Of a stretch of DNA of 64,000 bases, positions 25,091-35,009 are shown in pieces. Made by a program: the position numbers and the translations under genes. The DNA lies in assembly GCF_003265995.1 (NCBI RefSeq), contig NZ_MVJN01000001.1, positions 1-64,000 of the forward strand, read 5' to 3'. Numbering within the stretch: position 1 is the stretch's first letter; each line of letters starts with the position of its first letter. The notes beneath the pieces are model-generated. The model saw nothing but the letters and a program-made list of their open reading frames with translations, ran no database searches and was not told the DNA's origin. The DNA comes from Legionella quinlivanii. Its GTDB lineage: Bacteria > Pseudomonadota > Gammaproteobacteria > Legionellales > Legionellaceae.

Positions 25091-27650
25091 TCCGGTTCTT
25101 AAACAAACGTTAAAACAGTTCAGGGAAGAGCTGTGTAATGAATTTTATCAAAAGGCCAATATTGGTCATCTTACCCGAAAGCTGGTCAAATTCATTGATC
25201 AGAGCCTGATAGGCTTATTCTATAAGAACAAGCTTCATTTGAGTAATCAGTTTTGCCTGGTTGCACTTGGCAGCTATGGAAGACGAGAGTTACTATTGCA
25301 TTCTGATATTGATCTCTTGTTATTGCATTCAGAAAAATTATCTAAAATTGAGATTCAACGCGCTCAATCCTTCATTCAGGAATGCTGGGATGCAGGACTG
25401 AATATCAGTCATCAGATTACGACAGTTGAAGCCTGTGCGCAACTCGCACAAAAAGATCTGACAGTTATCTCCAGCATACTCGACTTGCATTTACTTTGCG
25501 GTAGAAGCAGTCTGATGGAGGAGTTACAATATAAAACCCATCCGTTGCACATGTGGCCTAGCGAAGATTACTTTCTGGCCAAAATGCAGGAGCAGCAGAC
25601 ACGTTATAAAAAATATGGCGAAACCGAATATAATCTCGAGCCGAATGTTAAACATGGTCCTGGAGCTCTTCGTGACTTGCAAATGCTCTTATGTATTGGA
25701 AAACGGCATTATGGTATTAAAAAATTGGCCGACGGCATTAGCTGTGGCTTCTTTACCGATAAGGAATATGAAGAATTAATCAACTGTCAGCATTTCCTGT
25801 GGCGCGTTCGCTTTGCCCTGCATGCGATAACCGGCAAACAGGAAGAACGGCTTCTTTTTGATCATCAGCTTAAGCTGGCCAGCCTTTTCAATTTCACCGA
25901 CAATTCTCACTCACTTGGAATTGAGCAGTTCATGAAGGCGTACTTCACCGTAATTAAGCGTAATCGTGAATTAAACGAAATGCTGTTTCAATGGTTTTCT
26001 GAAGCCATTGTGCATCATGAAAAGCAACGAATTCAGCGTCTGGATAATTATTTTCAATTATCCAATAATTTTATTGAAATTCGTCATACCCGTGTTTTTA
26101 TCCAGCATCCTCAGGCGCTAATCAGCCTTTTTTTGTGGATTGCCAAAAAACCGGATATCCTGGGGGTGAGGGCCAGCACCATAAGACTAATCCGCCAGCA
26201 GCTGTATCTGATGAACAGACGGTTTAAACTTACGAAAAGCGTCACTTCGGCTTTTATGGCGATTTTCAGGGAAGGAATTAATCCATTTGAAGCCCTGCAG
26301 CACATGAATCGCTATGGGGTACTAGGCCATTATCTTGATTGTTTTGCCGCAGTTACGGGGCAGATGCAATATGATCTTTTTCATGTGTATACAGTCGATC
26401 AGCATACCCTCTACGTTATCCGCAATATCGTTCGGTTTCTCAATCCCTTTTATTCGCAAAAATTTCCGCTGGCCGCCTCGGTAATGTCTTCCATTAAGAA
26501 AAAGGAAATCATTTATTTAGCTGCCTTTTTTCATGACATCGCCAAAGGCCGCGGGGGCGATCATTCCGATTTGGGAGCACTTGAAGCAAATCAGTTTGCC
26601 ATCAACCACAATCTGGATGACGATGATCGGGAGCTGCTGATATGGCTTGTACAAAATCACTTGCTGATGTCGCAAACGGCTCAACGCCAGGATATCTATG
26701 ATCCCAAGACCATCCAGGATTTTAGCAGCAAACTTCCAAGCCTCCATTACCTCGACTATTTATATCTTTTAACCGTGGCGGATATCTGTGGAACGAATCC
26801 TTCTTTATGGAACAGCTGGAAGGATACTCTGCTAAAAGAGTTATATAAAGCAAGTAAACAGGCATTACTGGAAACCAGCGCTTTTGCCAATGAATCTGCT
26901 TTAATTGAATCGCGCAAACAACAGGCTTTGGAAATTCTTATTGCTGATAAAATTCTTCCGGCTCGCGCTCAAAGAATATGGGAAAATTTTCAGGGTCTTT
27001 ATTTTTTGCATGAGTCCCCTAAAATAATTGCCAAACACACTAAAGCAATCCTTGATTGTAAGGAATATCCACTGGTCATGATCCTTCCACATCACAGTGA
27101 GGGGGGAACAGAGGTGTTCATTTATATGCCTCATCACGACGAGCGCTTTACAATTACCACCACGGTGTTAAGCAATCATCATACAACCATACAGGAAGCA
27201 ACGATTCTGAGCTGTAAGAATGAATTTGATTTGGATACCTATATTATCCTTGATGAACAACATCAGGCACTTTTTGATAAGGAAAAAACTGATCTCATCC
27301 AGCAGGCATTAGTTGAACAATTGGCAAAAGCCAACGAAATTCCATCGATTTCCAAACGCAGAATTACGCGCACTATGGCTCATTTCAAGTTGCCTCCACA
27401 GATAAGCTTTAGTGAAGAAAATCATCTTACACATACTCGATTATTTTTGATAGCCACCGATCGGCCAGGCTTACTCGCTCATGTAAGCCGTATTTTCACC
27501 CGCCTGGGCATACTATTGCACGGTGCAAAAATTGCCACCGCAGGCGAGCGAGTTGAGGATACCTTCTATGTCTCAAGTCACAGCAGTAATCATTTGACAC
27601 TTCGAGAAAAAGAGCGCTTGAAGGAACTGCTGATGAAAGAGTTAGGTTAA
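25077..27650 (+). CDS. glnD: PII uridylyltransferase/uridylyl-removing enzyme
   Basis: A bifunctional nitrogen sensor of 857 residues that adds or removes UMP on PII proteins in response to glutamine. Nucleotidyltransferase motif GSYGRRELLLHSDIDLLLLH near residues 64-83; HD hydrolase domain with FHDIAKGRGGDHSDLG near 485-500; two ACT domains, one around 690-760 and a final one around RLFLIATDRPGLLAHVSRIF. Length and order are complete. A GTG immediately precedes the chosen ATG and is an equally short alternative. No PII gene is nearby. Confidence 0.96.
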   Translation: MKNANPVLKQTLKQFREELCNEFYQKANIGHLTRKLVKFIDQSLIGLFYKNKLHLSNQFCLVALGSYGRRELLLHSDIDLLLLHSEKLSKIEIQRAQSFIQECWDAGLNISHQITTVEACAQLAQKDLTVISSILDLHLLCGRSSLMEELQYKTHPLHMWPSEDYFLAKMQEQQTRYKKYGETEYNLEPNVKHGPGALRDLQMLLCIGKRHYGIKKLADGISCGFFTDKEYEELINCQHFLWRVRFALHAITGKQEERLLFDHQLKLASLFNFTDNSHSLGIEQFMKAYFTVIKRNRELNEMLFQWFSEAIVHHEKQRIQRLDNYFQLSNNFIEIRHTRVFIQHPQALISLFLWIAKKPDILGVRASTIRLIRQQLYLMNRRFKLTKSVTSAFMAIFREGINPFEALQHMNRYGVLGHYLDCFAAVTGQMQYDLFHVYTVDQHTLYVIRNIVRFLNPFYSQKFPLAASVMSSIKKKEIIYLAAFFHDIAKGRGGDHSDLGALEANQFAINHNLDDDDRELLIWLVQNHLLMSQTAQRQDIYDPKTIQDFSSKLPSLHYLDYLYLLTVADICGTNPSLWNSWKDTLLKELYKASKQALLETSAFANESALIESRKQQALEILIADKILPARAQRIWENFQGLYFLHESPKIIAKHTKAILDCKEYPLVMILPHHSEGGTEVFIYMPHHDERFTITTTVLSNHHTTIQEATILSCKNEFDLDTYIILDEQHQALFDKEKTDLIQQALVEQLAKANEIPSISKRRITRTMAHFKLPPQISFSEENHLTHTRLFLIATDRPGLLAHVSRIFTRLGILLHGAKIATAGERVEDTFYVSSHSSNHLTLREKERLKELLMKELG

Positions 27651-27655
27651 TCATA

Positions 27656-28516
27656 TTAACGCATTGAACAATCATCTGAAGAACGGGGCTGTTGCCTTGA
27701 GTCTGGCTGTTCCAGGGCAACTCGTGCTGAAGTGCTGAACAGGTGATTCCGATTAAGCGTCAGCATACCCTCAGAGGATGGACTTGAAGAAGATGTGCTT
27801 GAAGAAGACATGGTAGATAAAGTGAAGGACGAAGAGGTGCTGGTGGAGGTCAAGGGGCTTAGCACTCGCAGCAAACTCTCATGCTGTGCTTTGAGATTAT
27901 TCAGATTTTCCATCACTTGCTTAAGGCTGCTTCTGATTTTTTTATTCTCACGTTTTAACTCATCCACTTCTTTCTCAAGTTTTCTTTTTTCTGCCGGTTT
28001 GGGAGCGAATAATTTTGAGTATTCCTCTCCTAAAGAGTCTTTGAAGCCCTGAAGAATAGACCAGGTAGAAGTGGGTGCCAACTCCGCTTCATTTAGCGCG
28101 GGAAGTGTATGGGATGATGACTCCGATTCTGGTAAAAGAGACGGCTTACATTTTTCCAGCATACCCTTGAAATAAACTCCTCTCCAGCGCTGGCTTACCA
28201 AACGCTTAACCTGGTAGTATTTTTCGTCCTTATCATTAAAATAGGAATCCTTAACCTCACCTTTCTTCAGTGACTCTCTGAGTTCATAGGAAATGCCCTT
28301 CTCAGCTTTTATAAATTGATTAACGAGAATTATAGCGATTCGATCATTGACCATTTCTCCTGGCTTAACCTGCGTATTTGCGTTGGCCAATAAAGTGCTT
28401 GCGTCAACTTCTGTATAGTTTTTTCTCAAAGCTGCAAAAAACTTACCCATTTTATCTGAAAGATCTTTTTTAATATAAATATCTAATGTTTCAACTGGCT
28501 CTGATGTGAAGGGCAT
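27656..28516 (-). CDS. unknown coiled-coil protein with Ser/Thr-rich tail
   Basis: I do not recognise this 286-residue protein. Residues 1-130 are mixed charged (DLSDKMGKFFAALRKNY, RWRGVYFKGML); about 165-215 form a strong coiled coil (EKRKLEKEVDELKRENKKI, then MENLNNLKAQHESLLRVL); about 220-250 are nearly all Ser and Thr; the end is polar (QPDSRQQPRSSDD). No signal peptide or membrane helix. The layout, low-complexity linker and lack of homologous motif are frequent among Dot/Icm substrates of Legionella, but this is only suggestive. Convergent with glnD with 5 bases between stops. Confidence 0.6.
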   Translation of the reverse strand: MPFTSEPVETLDIYIKKDLSDKMGKFFAALRKNYTEVDASTLLANANTQVKPGEMVNDRIAIILVNQFIKAEKGISYELRESLKKGEVKDSYFNDKDEKYYQVKRLVSQRWRGVYFKGMLEKCKPSLLPESESSSHTLPALNEAELAPTSTWSILQGFKDSLGEEYSKLFAPKPAEKRKLEKEVDELKRENKKIRSSLKQVMENLNNLKAQHESLLRVLSPLTSTSTSSSFTLSTMSSSSTSSSSPSSEGMLTLNRNHLFSTSARVALEQPDSRQQPRSSDDCSMR

Positions 28517-28674
28517 ATGACATCCTATGGTGAATAATTTTGCATAATGGGGTGAAATATACCACGAGATGGAGTTATTTTGATCATGTTATTCAAAAAA
28601 TTTATGTTTCGCCTTTTTATACCAATCGATGGAATCGCTTCTGATTAAGCGCATTCTTAGTTTGAGCTGGTTAA

Positions 28675-28702
28675 TTGATTTGGACAGTATAAATGTCATA
28701 AT
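28675..28702 (+). promoter_or_regulatory. promoter for MHS-family transporter
   Basis: TTGATT, 16 bases, CATAAT, about 44 bases upstream of the chosen ATG. Because this promoter lies inside the longer reading frame that begins at 28629, it argues for the shorter protein. Confidence 0.5.
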
Positions 28703-28745
28703 AGTTCTAATCCATAAGCCTCACTTAGCTTGTCACAAGGATATT

Positions 28746-30017
28746 ATGAATCATCAGGGATTGAGTAAATGGCAATTGACAGCCATCATTATTGGAAATG
28801 TACTAGAGTGGTATGATTTTGTAGTCTTCTCTTTTATGCTGGTTTTTATATCCAGGCTATTTTTCCCTTCTCAGGATCCGCTAAGCGCCCTTCTTTCTAC
28901 CACAGCGACATTTGGCATCAGCTTTTGCCTGCGCCCGCTGGGAGGCGTTATTTTTGGGTTATTTGCTGATCGCTACGGCTCGAAATCAGCGATGCTGGTG
29001 ATTATCGGTTTAATGGCTTTCGCGACATTTCTAATCGTCTGTACCCCCACTTATCGAGATATTGGTATTTACGCTACTTATATCTTAATTATTGCCCGTA
29101 TGCTGCAAGGTCTGGCAACCAGTGGCGAGTTTGGAACAGCAATCAATCTTCTTATCCGGATGGCTCCAGAAAAAGAGCGTTACTTTTATTCCTCCTGGCA
29201 GATGTTTGGTCAACTGCTGGCGCTGGCAATGGGAACAGTTGTCGGCTTATTGATGACTGTATATTTCACAACAGAAACTATCGAAAACTGGGCCTGGCGT
29301 TTACCCTTTTTGCTTGGCTTACTGATTATGCCAGTTGGAATATTATTAAGAAAAACGTTCAAACATTCTGCGAGCTCCCTTATCGAAAAGAATGCTTTAA
29401 ACCCAAAATTTTGGGATCTGGCGCCTTTCAATGTCATCTGCGGAATGGGGTTGGTTGCCGGAGCATCAGTTCCTCTTTATCTGATTATTAATTACATGCC
29501 CACATATGCCCATTTATATCTGCATTTTTCTCTGAATGAAGCTTATTTCTGTTGTTTCAGCGGACTATGCGCAGGTTTAATCAGTGTCTTTTTTGGAGGT
29601 AAGCTGGCTGATCGCATCAACCCTGTGAAACTGGCGATCTTGTCCTTGTCAGGTCAATTGATACTGGCATTTCCTCTTTATAGTTATCTGCTGCTTGCTC
29701 ATCAGACCGCATTATTTGCGCTGATTCAAATCATCATGACTGCTCTCATGGGATTTTACCTGGCGAGTTTTGCACCAATGATTGCTGATTTATTTCCTGA
29801 ATTTATACAAACAACAGGGATTTCTGTCAGCTACAACTTCAGCGTAATGCTATTTGGCGGCTTCGCCCCTTTTATTGTTACCTGGCTGATTCAAAGCACC
29901 GGCAGCCCGCTTGCCATGCTTGCTTATTTAATGACTGGTCTCTCATTAGCTCTCATTGTTTGTTTATCAAAAGTAATGATTAAATCTCAAATGCTGGCTT
30001 CAAGCGCTTCAGGCTAA
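28746..30017 (+). CDS. MFS transporter, metabolite:H+ symporter type
   Basis: A 423-residue, 12-helix transporter. The start IIIGNVLEWYDFVVFSFM and the loop PLGGVIFGLFADRYGSKSAM (MFS motif A) are characteristic of the MHS/ProP-like branch, which imports osmolytes, carboxylates or other small organic acids with protons; the second half has GGKLADRINPVK. Substrate not predictable; Legionella has several such paralogues. The chosen ATG has AAGGAT upstream and the family N-terminus; an upstream start would add 39 unconserved residues. Confidence 0.85.
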   Translation: MNHQGLSKWQLTAIIIGNVLEWYDFVVFSFMLVFISRLFFPSQDPLSALLSTTATFGISFCLRPLGGVIFGLFADRYGSKSAMLVIIGLMAFATFLIVCTPTYRDIGIYATYILIIARMLQGLATSGEFGTAINLLIRMAPEKERYFYSSWQMFGQLLALAMGTVVGLLMTVYFTTETIENWAWRLPFLLGLLIMPVGILLRKTFKHSASSLIEKNALNPKFWDLAPFNVICGMGLVAGASVPLYLIINYMPTYAHLYLHFSLNEAYFCCFSGLCAGLISVFFGGKLADRINPVKLAILSLSGQLILAFPLYSYLLLAHQTALFALIQIIMTALMGFYLASFAPMIADLFPEFIQTTGISVSYNFSVMLFGGFAPFIVTWLIQSTGSPLAMLAYLMTGLSLALIVCLSKVMIKSQMLASSASG

Positions 30018-30042
30018 ATCCTTGGGCGCATATTTCTTAGGT

Positions 30043-30128
30043 ACGTCATCCTGAGCGTAGCGAAGGATCTCAAACTGCTTAGAGCTGAGCCAGATTCAGG
30101 AGATCCTTCACTACGTTCGGGATGACGT
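30043..30128. repeat. intergenic inverted repeat (CATCCTGAGCG..AGCGAAGGATCT type)
   Basis: Two 29-base arms with three mismatches (ACGTCATCCTGAGCGTAG... and its complement ending ...GGGATGACGT) enclose about 28 bases. This type is widespread in bacterial intergenic DNA and, when translated, gives the familiar spurious peptides HPERSEGS and LRSFATLRMT; both are seen here on the minus strand. It probably lies at the 3' end of the transporter transcript. Confidence 0.8.
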
Positions 30129-30272
30129 TGAGACGATTTTATTGAATTAAAATCAAACTCATCCACAACCTGGGGAGTTACCTTTTTCAAATTATTTTTT
30201 AAACAGTTTGCCCTTTTTATCATCTCATGATAAAAACTCTTTTTTCCGATTTATCTATTCATTTATGCGCCC

Positions 30273-30281
30273 TTTTTTTTT
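30273..30281 (+). other. 9-T homopolymer splitting the kinase start
   Basis: Nine T residues separate any usable ATG from the kinase frame. ATG at 30265 enters the frame if the tract has ten T; ATG at 30227 enters it if the tract has eight T. The reading frame between 30234 and 30305 is open but has no ATG, GTG or TTG. Confidence 0.7.
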
Positions 30282-30308
30282 CGTAAATCCGCAAACATCA
30301 TTCTTTTG

Positions 30309-30866
30309 ATGGGAGGACCTGCAACTGGAAAAACCACTGTGGCAAAACACTTTCCGGAGTTTCCTCATATTTCGACTGGCGATCTGTTCAGAAGACACTT
30401 GCAGAATGATCATGCCAAGGGAGTGGAATTACAATGTCTTATGAACAAGGGCGGATTACTTCCCGATCAGATAGTATTTAAAGCCCTTTTAGCACAGCCC
30501 TGTCTTTGGAAAAGCAATACAGTCTTCCTCGATGGATTCCCGAGAAATCCCAGACAATTGGACTATTTCCTTAAATACTTTGGACAGCCCACCGCCCTGA
30601 TTTATTTAAATGCCAAAGAAAGTACCATGGTAAAAAATCTGATGGAGCGCGGACGTCCTGATGATAATAAAGAGGCGATACAGGAAAGAATTGATTATTT
30701 TAAATCCACAACGCAACCCATGATTAATTCTTTGTTAAAGACGCGAATTAATTCCCTGATATTAGATGGAGATGCAGATCATTTCGACTTAGTCCTGGAA
30801 AACATGAGAACATTTTTGATACAAAAAAAACTTCACCCCGAGAAATGGGGCCTCAATTCGCTGTAG
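30309..30866 (+). CDS. adenylate-kinase-like nucleotide kinase, 5' end uncertain
   Basis: The visible part has the P-loop GGPATGKTT, ISTGDLFRRHL, the NMP-lid FLDGFPRNPRQLDYF and RGRPDDNKEAIQERIDYF, all in adenylate/UMP-CMP kinase order, and no long LID domain. It lacks the family's GPPGAGKGT P-loop wording, so it is a diverged paralogue, not the housekeeping adk. Starting at the first ATG removes the beta-strand before the P-loop; that strand (ANIILL) is encoded in the same frame just upstream with no start codon. The gene may therefore be frameshifted at the T tract, slip during transcription, or use a rare start. Followed after 13 bases by convergent tadA. Confidence 0.7.
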   Translation: MGGPATGKTTVAKHFPEFPHISTGDLFRRHLQNDHAKGVELQCLMNKGGLLPDQIVFKALLAQPCLWKSNTVFLDGFPRNPRQLDYFLKYFGQPTALIYLNAKESTMVKNLMERGRPDDNKEAIQERIDYFKSTTQPMINSLLKTRINSLILDGDADHFDLVLENMRTFLIQKKLHPEKWGLNSL

Positions 30867-30879
30867 ACAGTTTTGCGAT

Positions 30880-31386
30880 TTAAGGGGGAGTTGACTGTTT
30901 TCGTTTTTCCTTGAAAAACTGGCTGAGCAAGTCCGAGCATTCTTGCTGTAAAATGCCTTCATCTATCTTTAAACGATGGTTTAGAAAGTCCAAAGCTGGA
31001 ATATTAAGCAGGGTTCCGGCAGCTCCGGCTTTGAAGTCACGGCTGGCAAAAACCAGCCTGTCAATACGCGCATGAACAGCGGCCGCTGCGCACATACAAC
31101 AGGGTTCGAGAGTGACATACAGTGTAGTGTGATTCAAACGATAGTTTTTCATTATCCGGGCAGCCTGACGCAGAACAACAATCTCAGCGTGTGCACAGGG
31201 ATCATTATCAGTGATTACTCGATTATGACCCGATGCCAGGAGCTGGCCTTCTGCCGATACCAGAACGGCTCCCACAGGCACCTCACCCGTAGTCTGGGCA
31301 AGCCTCGCCTGTTCATAGGCTTGCCACATCCAGTAACGGTCTTTATTCCCACTCAATGGTGGCTGGCGGTTTGCCGGAGATGTCAT
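30880..31386 (-). CDS. tadA: tRNA adenosine(34) deaminase
   Basis: A 168-residue deaminase that makes inosine at the wobble position of tRNA-Arg(ACG). Zinc and catalytic motif HAEIVVL (His and Glu) and PCCMCAAA (two zinc Cys) are intact, as is the EVPVGAVLV start of the fold. The only ATG early enough to keep the [13 protein letters not shown] helix lies inside the end of guaA, so the genes overlap by 44 bases in different frames; AAGAG precedes it. Confidence 0.94.
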   Translation of the reverse strand: MTSPANRQPPLSGNKDRYWMWQAYEQARLAQTTGEVPVGAVLVSAEGQLLASGHNRVITDNDPCAHAEIVVLRQAARIMKNYRLNHTTLYVTLEPCCMCAAAAVHARIDRLVFASRDFKAGAAGTLLNIPALDFLNHRLKIDEGILQQECSDLLSQFFKEKRKQSTPP

Positions 31387-32914
31387 AAGTTACTCTTGAA
31401 ACCCCTGCTACTTCATTGATAATACGGTTTGAAACCTTGGCAAGAAACTCCCAGGGTAAATGCGCCCAATGTGCAGTCATAAAATCAATGGTTTCCACCG
31501 CTCTCAAACAAATTACAAAATCATAACGACGTCCATCCCCCATCACTCCCACACTTTTGACGGGTAAAAAGACAGCAAAAGCCTGGCTAACTTTGTGATA
31601 CAGATTTTCGCGATGCAATTCCTCTATAAAAATAGCATCCGCTTGTCGCAAGATGTCTGCATATTCTTTTTTTATCGCACCTAATATCCGCACACCAAGC
31701 CCAGGGCCGGGAAAGGGATGACGGAAAACCATATCATGAGGCAGTCCTAATTCAAGGCCAACTTTACGTACTTCATCTTTAAAAAGCTCACGAATGGGCT
31801 CAATAAGCTTGAGATTCAGAGTTTCAGGAAGTCCACCCACATTATGATGTGATTTGATAACAACAGAAGCCCCTTTTGTTGCAGCTGATTCAATGACGTC
31901 AGGATAAATAGTACCCTGTGCAAGCCATTTCACACCTGGAATGCGGCTTGCCTCGTCATCAAATACGTCAATAAACGTACGGCCAATAATTTTTCGTTTT
32001 TTCTCAGGACAATCAACCCCTTCCAACGCCTGTAAAAACCGCTCTTCCGCATTGACAGCGATAACTCGAATGCCCATGTGTCTGGCAAACATAGCCATCA
32101 CCTGCTCGGACTCGTTTAAGCGCAGCAATCCCGTATCAACAAACACACACGTCAGCTGATCACCAATCGCTTTGTGGAGTAAAGCAGCGACTACTGAAGA
32201 ATCCACTCCGCCAGAAAGGCCAAGCAATACCTCATCATTGCCCACTTTTTCACGAATCACATTAATTGATCGCTCTATAATATTACCAGGAGTCCAATCC
32301 GAACTGGCCTGACAAATTTCCAGCACAAAACGTTTTAAAATTCTTAAACCCTGCAACGTATGGGTGACTTCCGGATGAAATTGCAGCCCATACCAATGCC
32401 TGGATTCGTCAGCCATACCGGCAATTGGCGCATTGCTGGTTTCACAGATCACTTCAAACCCCGGAGGAAGACGGCTCACCTTATCTCCATGACTCATCCA
32501 GACATCCAGTAAGGCATCACCATTCTCTGTCGTTCTGTCCTCAATATTACTGAGCAGTTGGCTATGACCATGCAAACGTAATTCAGCATAGCCATATTCA
32601 CGTAGTGAAGAGGATTGAACCTCTCCCCCCAGTTGAGCTGCCATCGTTTGCATTCCATAGCAAATGCCCAATAAAGGCAGATTACAATCATAAACCCAGG
32701 AAGGCGCAGAAGGTGTTTCTACTTCAGTAACGGTAGACGGTCCACCGGAAAGAATCAGGCCACAGGGAGATAATTTCAAAAACTCATCCTGCGACAAATC
32801 ATAGGGGTGAATTTCACAATACACGCCTATCTCGCGAACTCGGCGGGCGATAAGCTGGGTGTACTGTGAACCAAAATCGAGAATGAGAATAGGTTGCCGT
32901 TTAATAGAACTCAT
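31343..32914 (-). CDS. guaA: GMP synthase (glutamine-hydrolysing)
   Basis: A 523-residue enzyme turning XMP into GMP. Amidotransferase domain 1-200 with LDFGSQYTQ, catalytic Cys in GICYGMQ and [12 protein letters not shown] pyrophosphatase loop [10 protein letters not shown] near 233-242; dimerisation domain to the conserved end KPPATIEWE. It follows guaB after three bases, so guaB-guaA-tadA form one unit. Confidence 0.97.
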   Translation of the reverse strand: MSSIKRQPILILDFGSQYTQLIARRVREIGVYCEIHPYDLSQDEFLKLSPCGLILSGGPSTVTEVETPSAPSWVYDCNLPLLGICYGMQTMAAQLGGEVQSSSLREYGYAELRLHGHSQLLSNIEDRTTENGDALLDVWMSHGDKVSRLPPGFEVICETSNAPIAGMADESRHWYGLQFHPEVTHTLQGLRILKRFVLEICQASSDWTPGNIIERSINVIREKVGNDEVLLGLSGGVDSSVVAALLHKAIGDQLTCVFVDTGLLRLNESEQVMAMFARHMGIRVIAVNAEERFLQALEGVDCPEKKRKIIGRTFIDVFDDEASRIPGVKWLAQGTIYPDVIESAATKGASVVIKSHHNVGGLPETLNLKLIEPIRELFKDEVRKVGLELGLPHDMVFRHPFPGPGLGVRILGAIKKEYADILRQADAIFIEELHRENLYHKVSQAFAVFLPVKSVGVMGDGRRYDFVICLRAVETIDFMTAHWAHLPWEFLAKVSNRIINEVAGVSRVTYDISGKPPATIEWE

Positions 32915-32917
32915 TTT

Positions 32918-34408
<1,491 letters not shown>

Positions 34409-34418
34409 TTAACCGTAT

Positions 34419-34427
34419 ATTATATCA
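34419..34427 (-). promoter_or_regulatory. extended -10 box for guaB
   Basis: TGATATAAT on the minus strand is a consensus extended -10 about 30 bases ahead of guaB; the -35 position is poor, as allowed with extended -10 promoters. The 331-base gap between guaB and the dodecin gene otherwise holds only this box, an A/T-rich stretch and the mobile repeat at 34581-34707. Confidence 0.5.
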
Positions 34428-34580
34428 TAACTTTAGGATAATTTACAGGTTATACGAGCAGTTTATAAATTTTTTATTGACTTTATCTATTTTTTTCTCA
34501 TAAAAATCAGAGTTTGACCAGAAGCGAGAATAGGAGAAGGACTTCTCTTGGATCGCTATGAAGAGCCGCCCCTCTTCCCT

Positions 34581-34707
34581 CACTGCCATTAAGCTGTCTT
34601 CCCCGCGAAGGCGGGGATCCATCTCTGAGCTAGCTATAATGCCAATTGAGGAATGGATTCCCGCCTCCGCGGGAAGGACATAATTTCCTTAACTTAACGG
34701 CAGTGAC
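34581..34707. mobile_element. 127-bp MITE-like element with target-site duplication
   Basis: Ends in 14-bp terminal inverted repeats TCACTGCCATTAAG and CTTAACGGCAGTGA (one mismatch), with longer imperfect inner arms CCCCGCGAAGGCGGGGATCC and GGATTCCCGCCTCCGCGGG. The 9 bases CCTCTTCCC occur directly at both outer edges (34572-34580 and 34708-34716), as expected for a target-site duplication. No coding capacity, so it must be moved in trans. A half-copy occurs near 20.03 kb. Confidence 0.75.
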
Positions 34708-34721
34708 CTCTTCCCTTAGGC

Positions 34722-34928
34722 CTAATGAGCGTGACAACCGAACTTAATTTGGGCCTGATAAAACTTTCTTTTCTGGCCTTCAATAACATCACCTGTGCTG
34801 ATTACTTCATACCAGGCAAGAGTACCGTAAGATTTGGACGCCTGCAGAATTGCATTATTAATTGCGTCATCTACTCCATCGGTTGATGTACCGGTTAACT
34901 CCATAATTTGATAGGCTGCATTTTTCAT
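34722..34928 (-). CDS. dodecin, flavin-binding protein
   Basis: A 68-residue protein with the dodecin fold pattern (YQIMELTGTSTDGVDDAINNA in pieces, SKSYGTLAWYEVIS). Trp39, which stacks on the flavin, and Gln58 in FYQAQIKFG are present. Dodecins form hollow dodecamers that store and buffer riboflavin, FMN or FAD. Strong GGGAGG site before ATG. Monocistronic. Confidence 0.92.
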   Translation of the reverse strand: MKNAAYQIMELTGTSTDGVDDAINNAILQASKSYGTLAWYEVISTGDVIEGQKRKFYQAQIKFGCHAH

Positions 34929-35009
34929 TTATTCCTCCCTGAATAAATACCATAAATATCAATGAATTTAGTGTATACCAAGATTAGCAGAATGCAAAAA
35001 ATCTTCTCA

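Noticed and set aside
28629-28745. 39-residue N-terminal extension of the MHS transporter
   Set aside because: It covers the likely promoter and adds residues foreign to the family; the later ATG has a ribosome site.
30014-30223. 69-codon frame containing HPERSEGS and LRSFATLRMT
   Set aside because: It is a translation of the inverted repeat at 30043-30128, a known source of false proteins.
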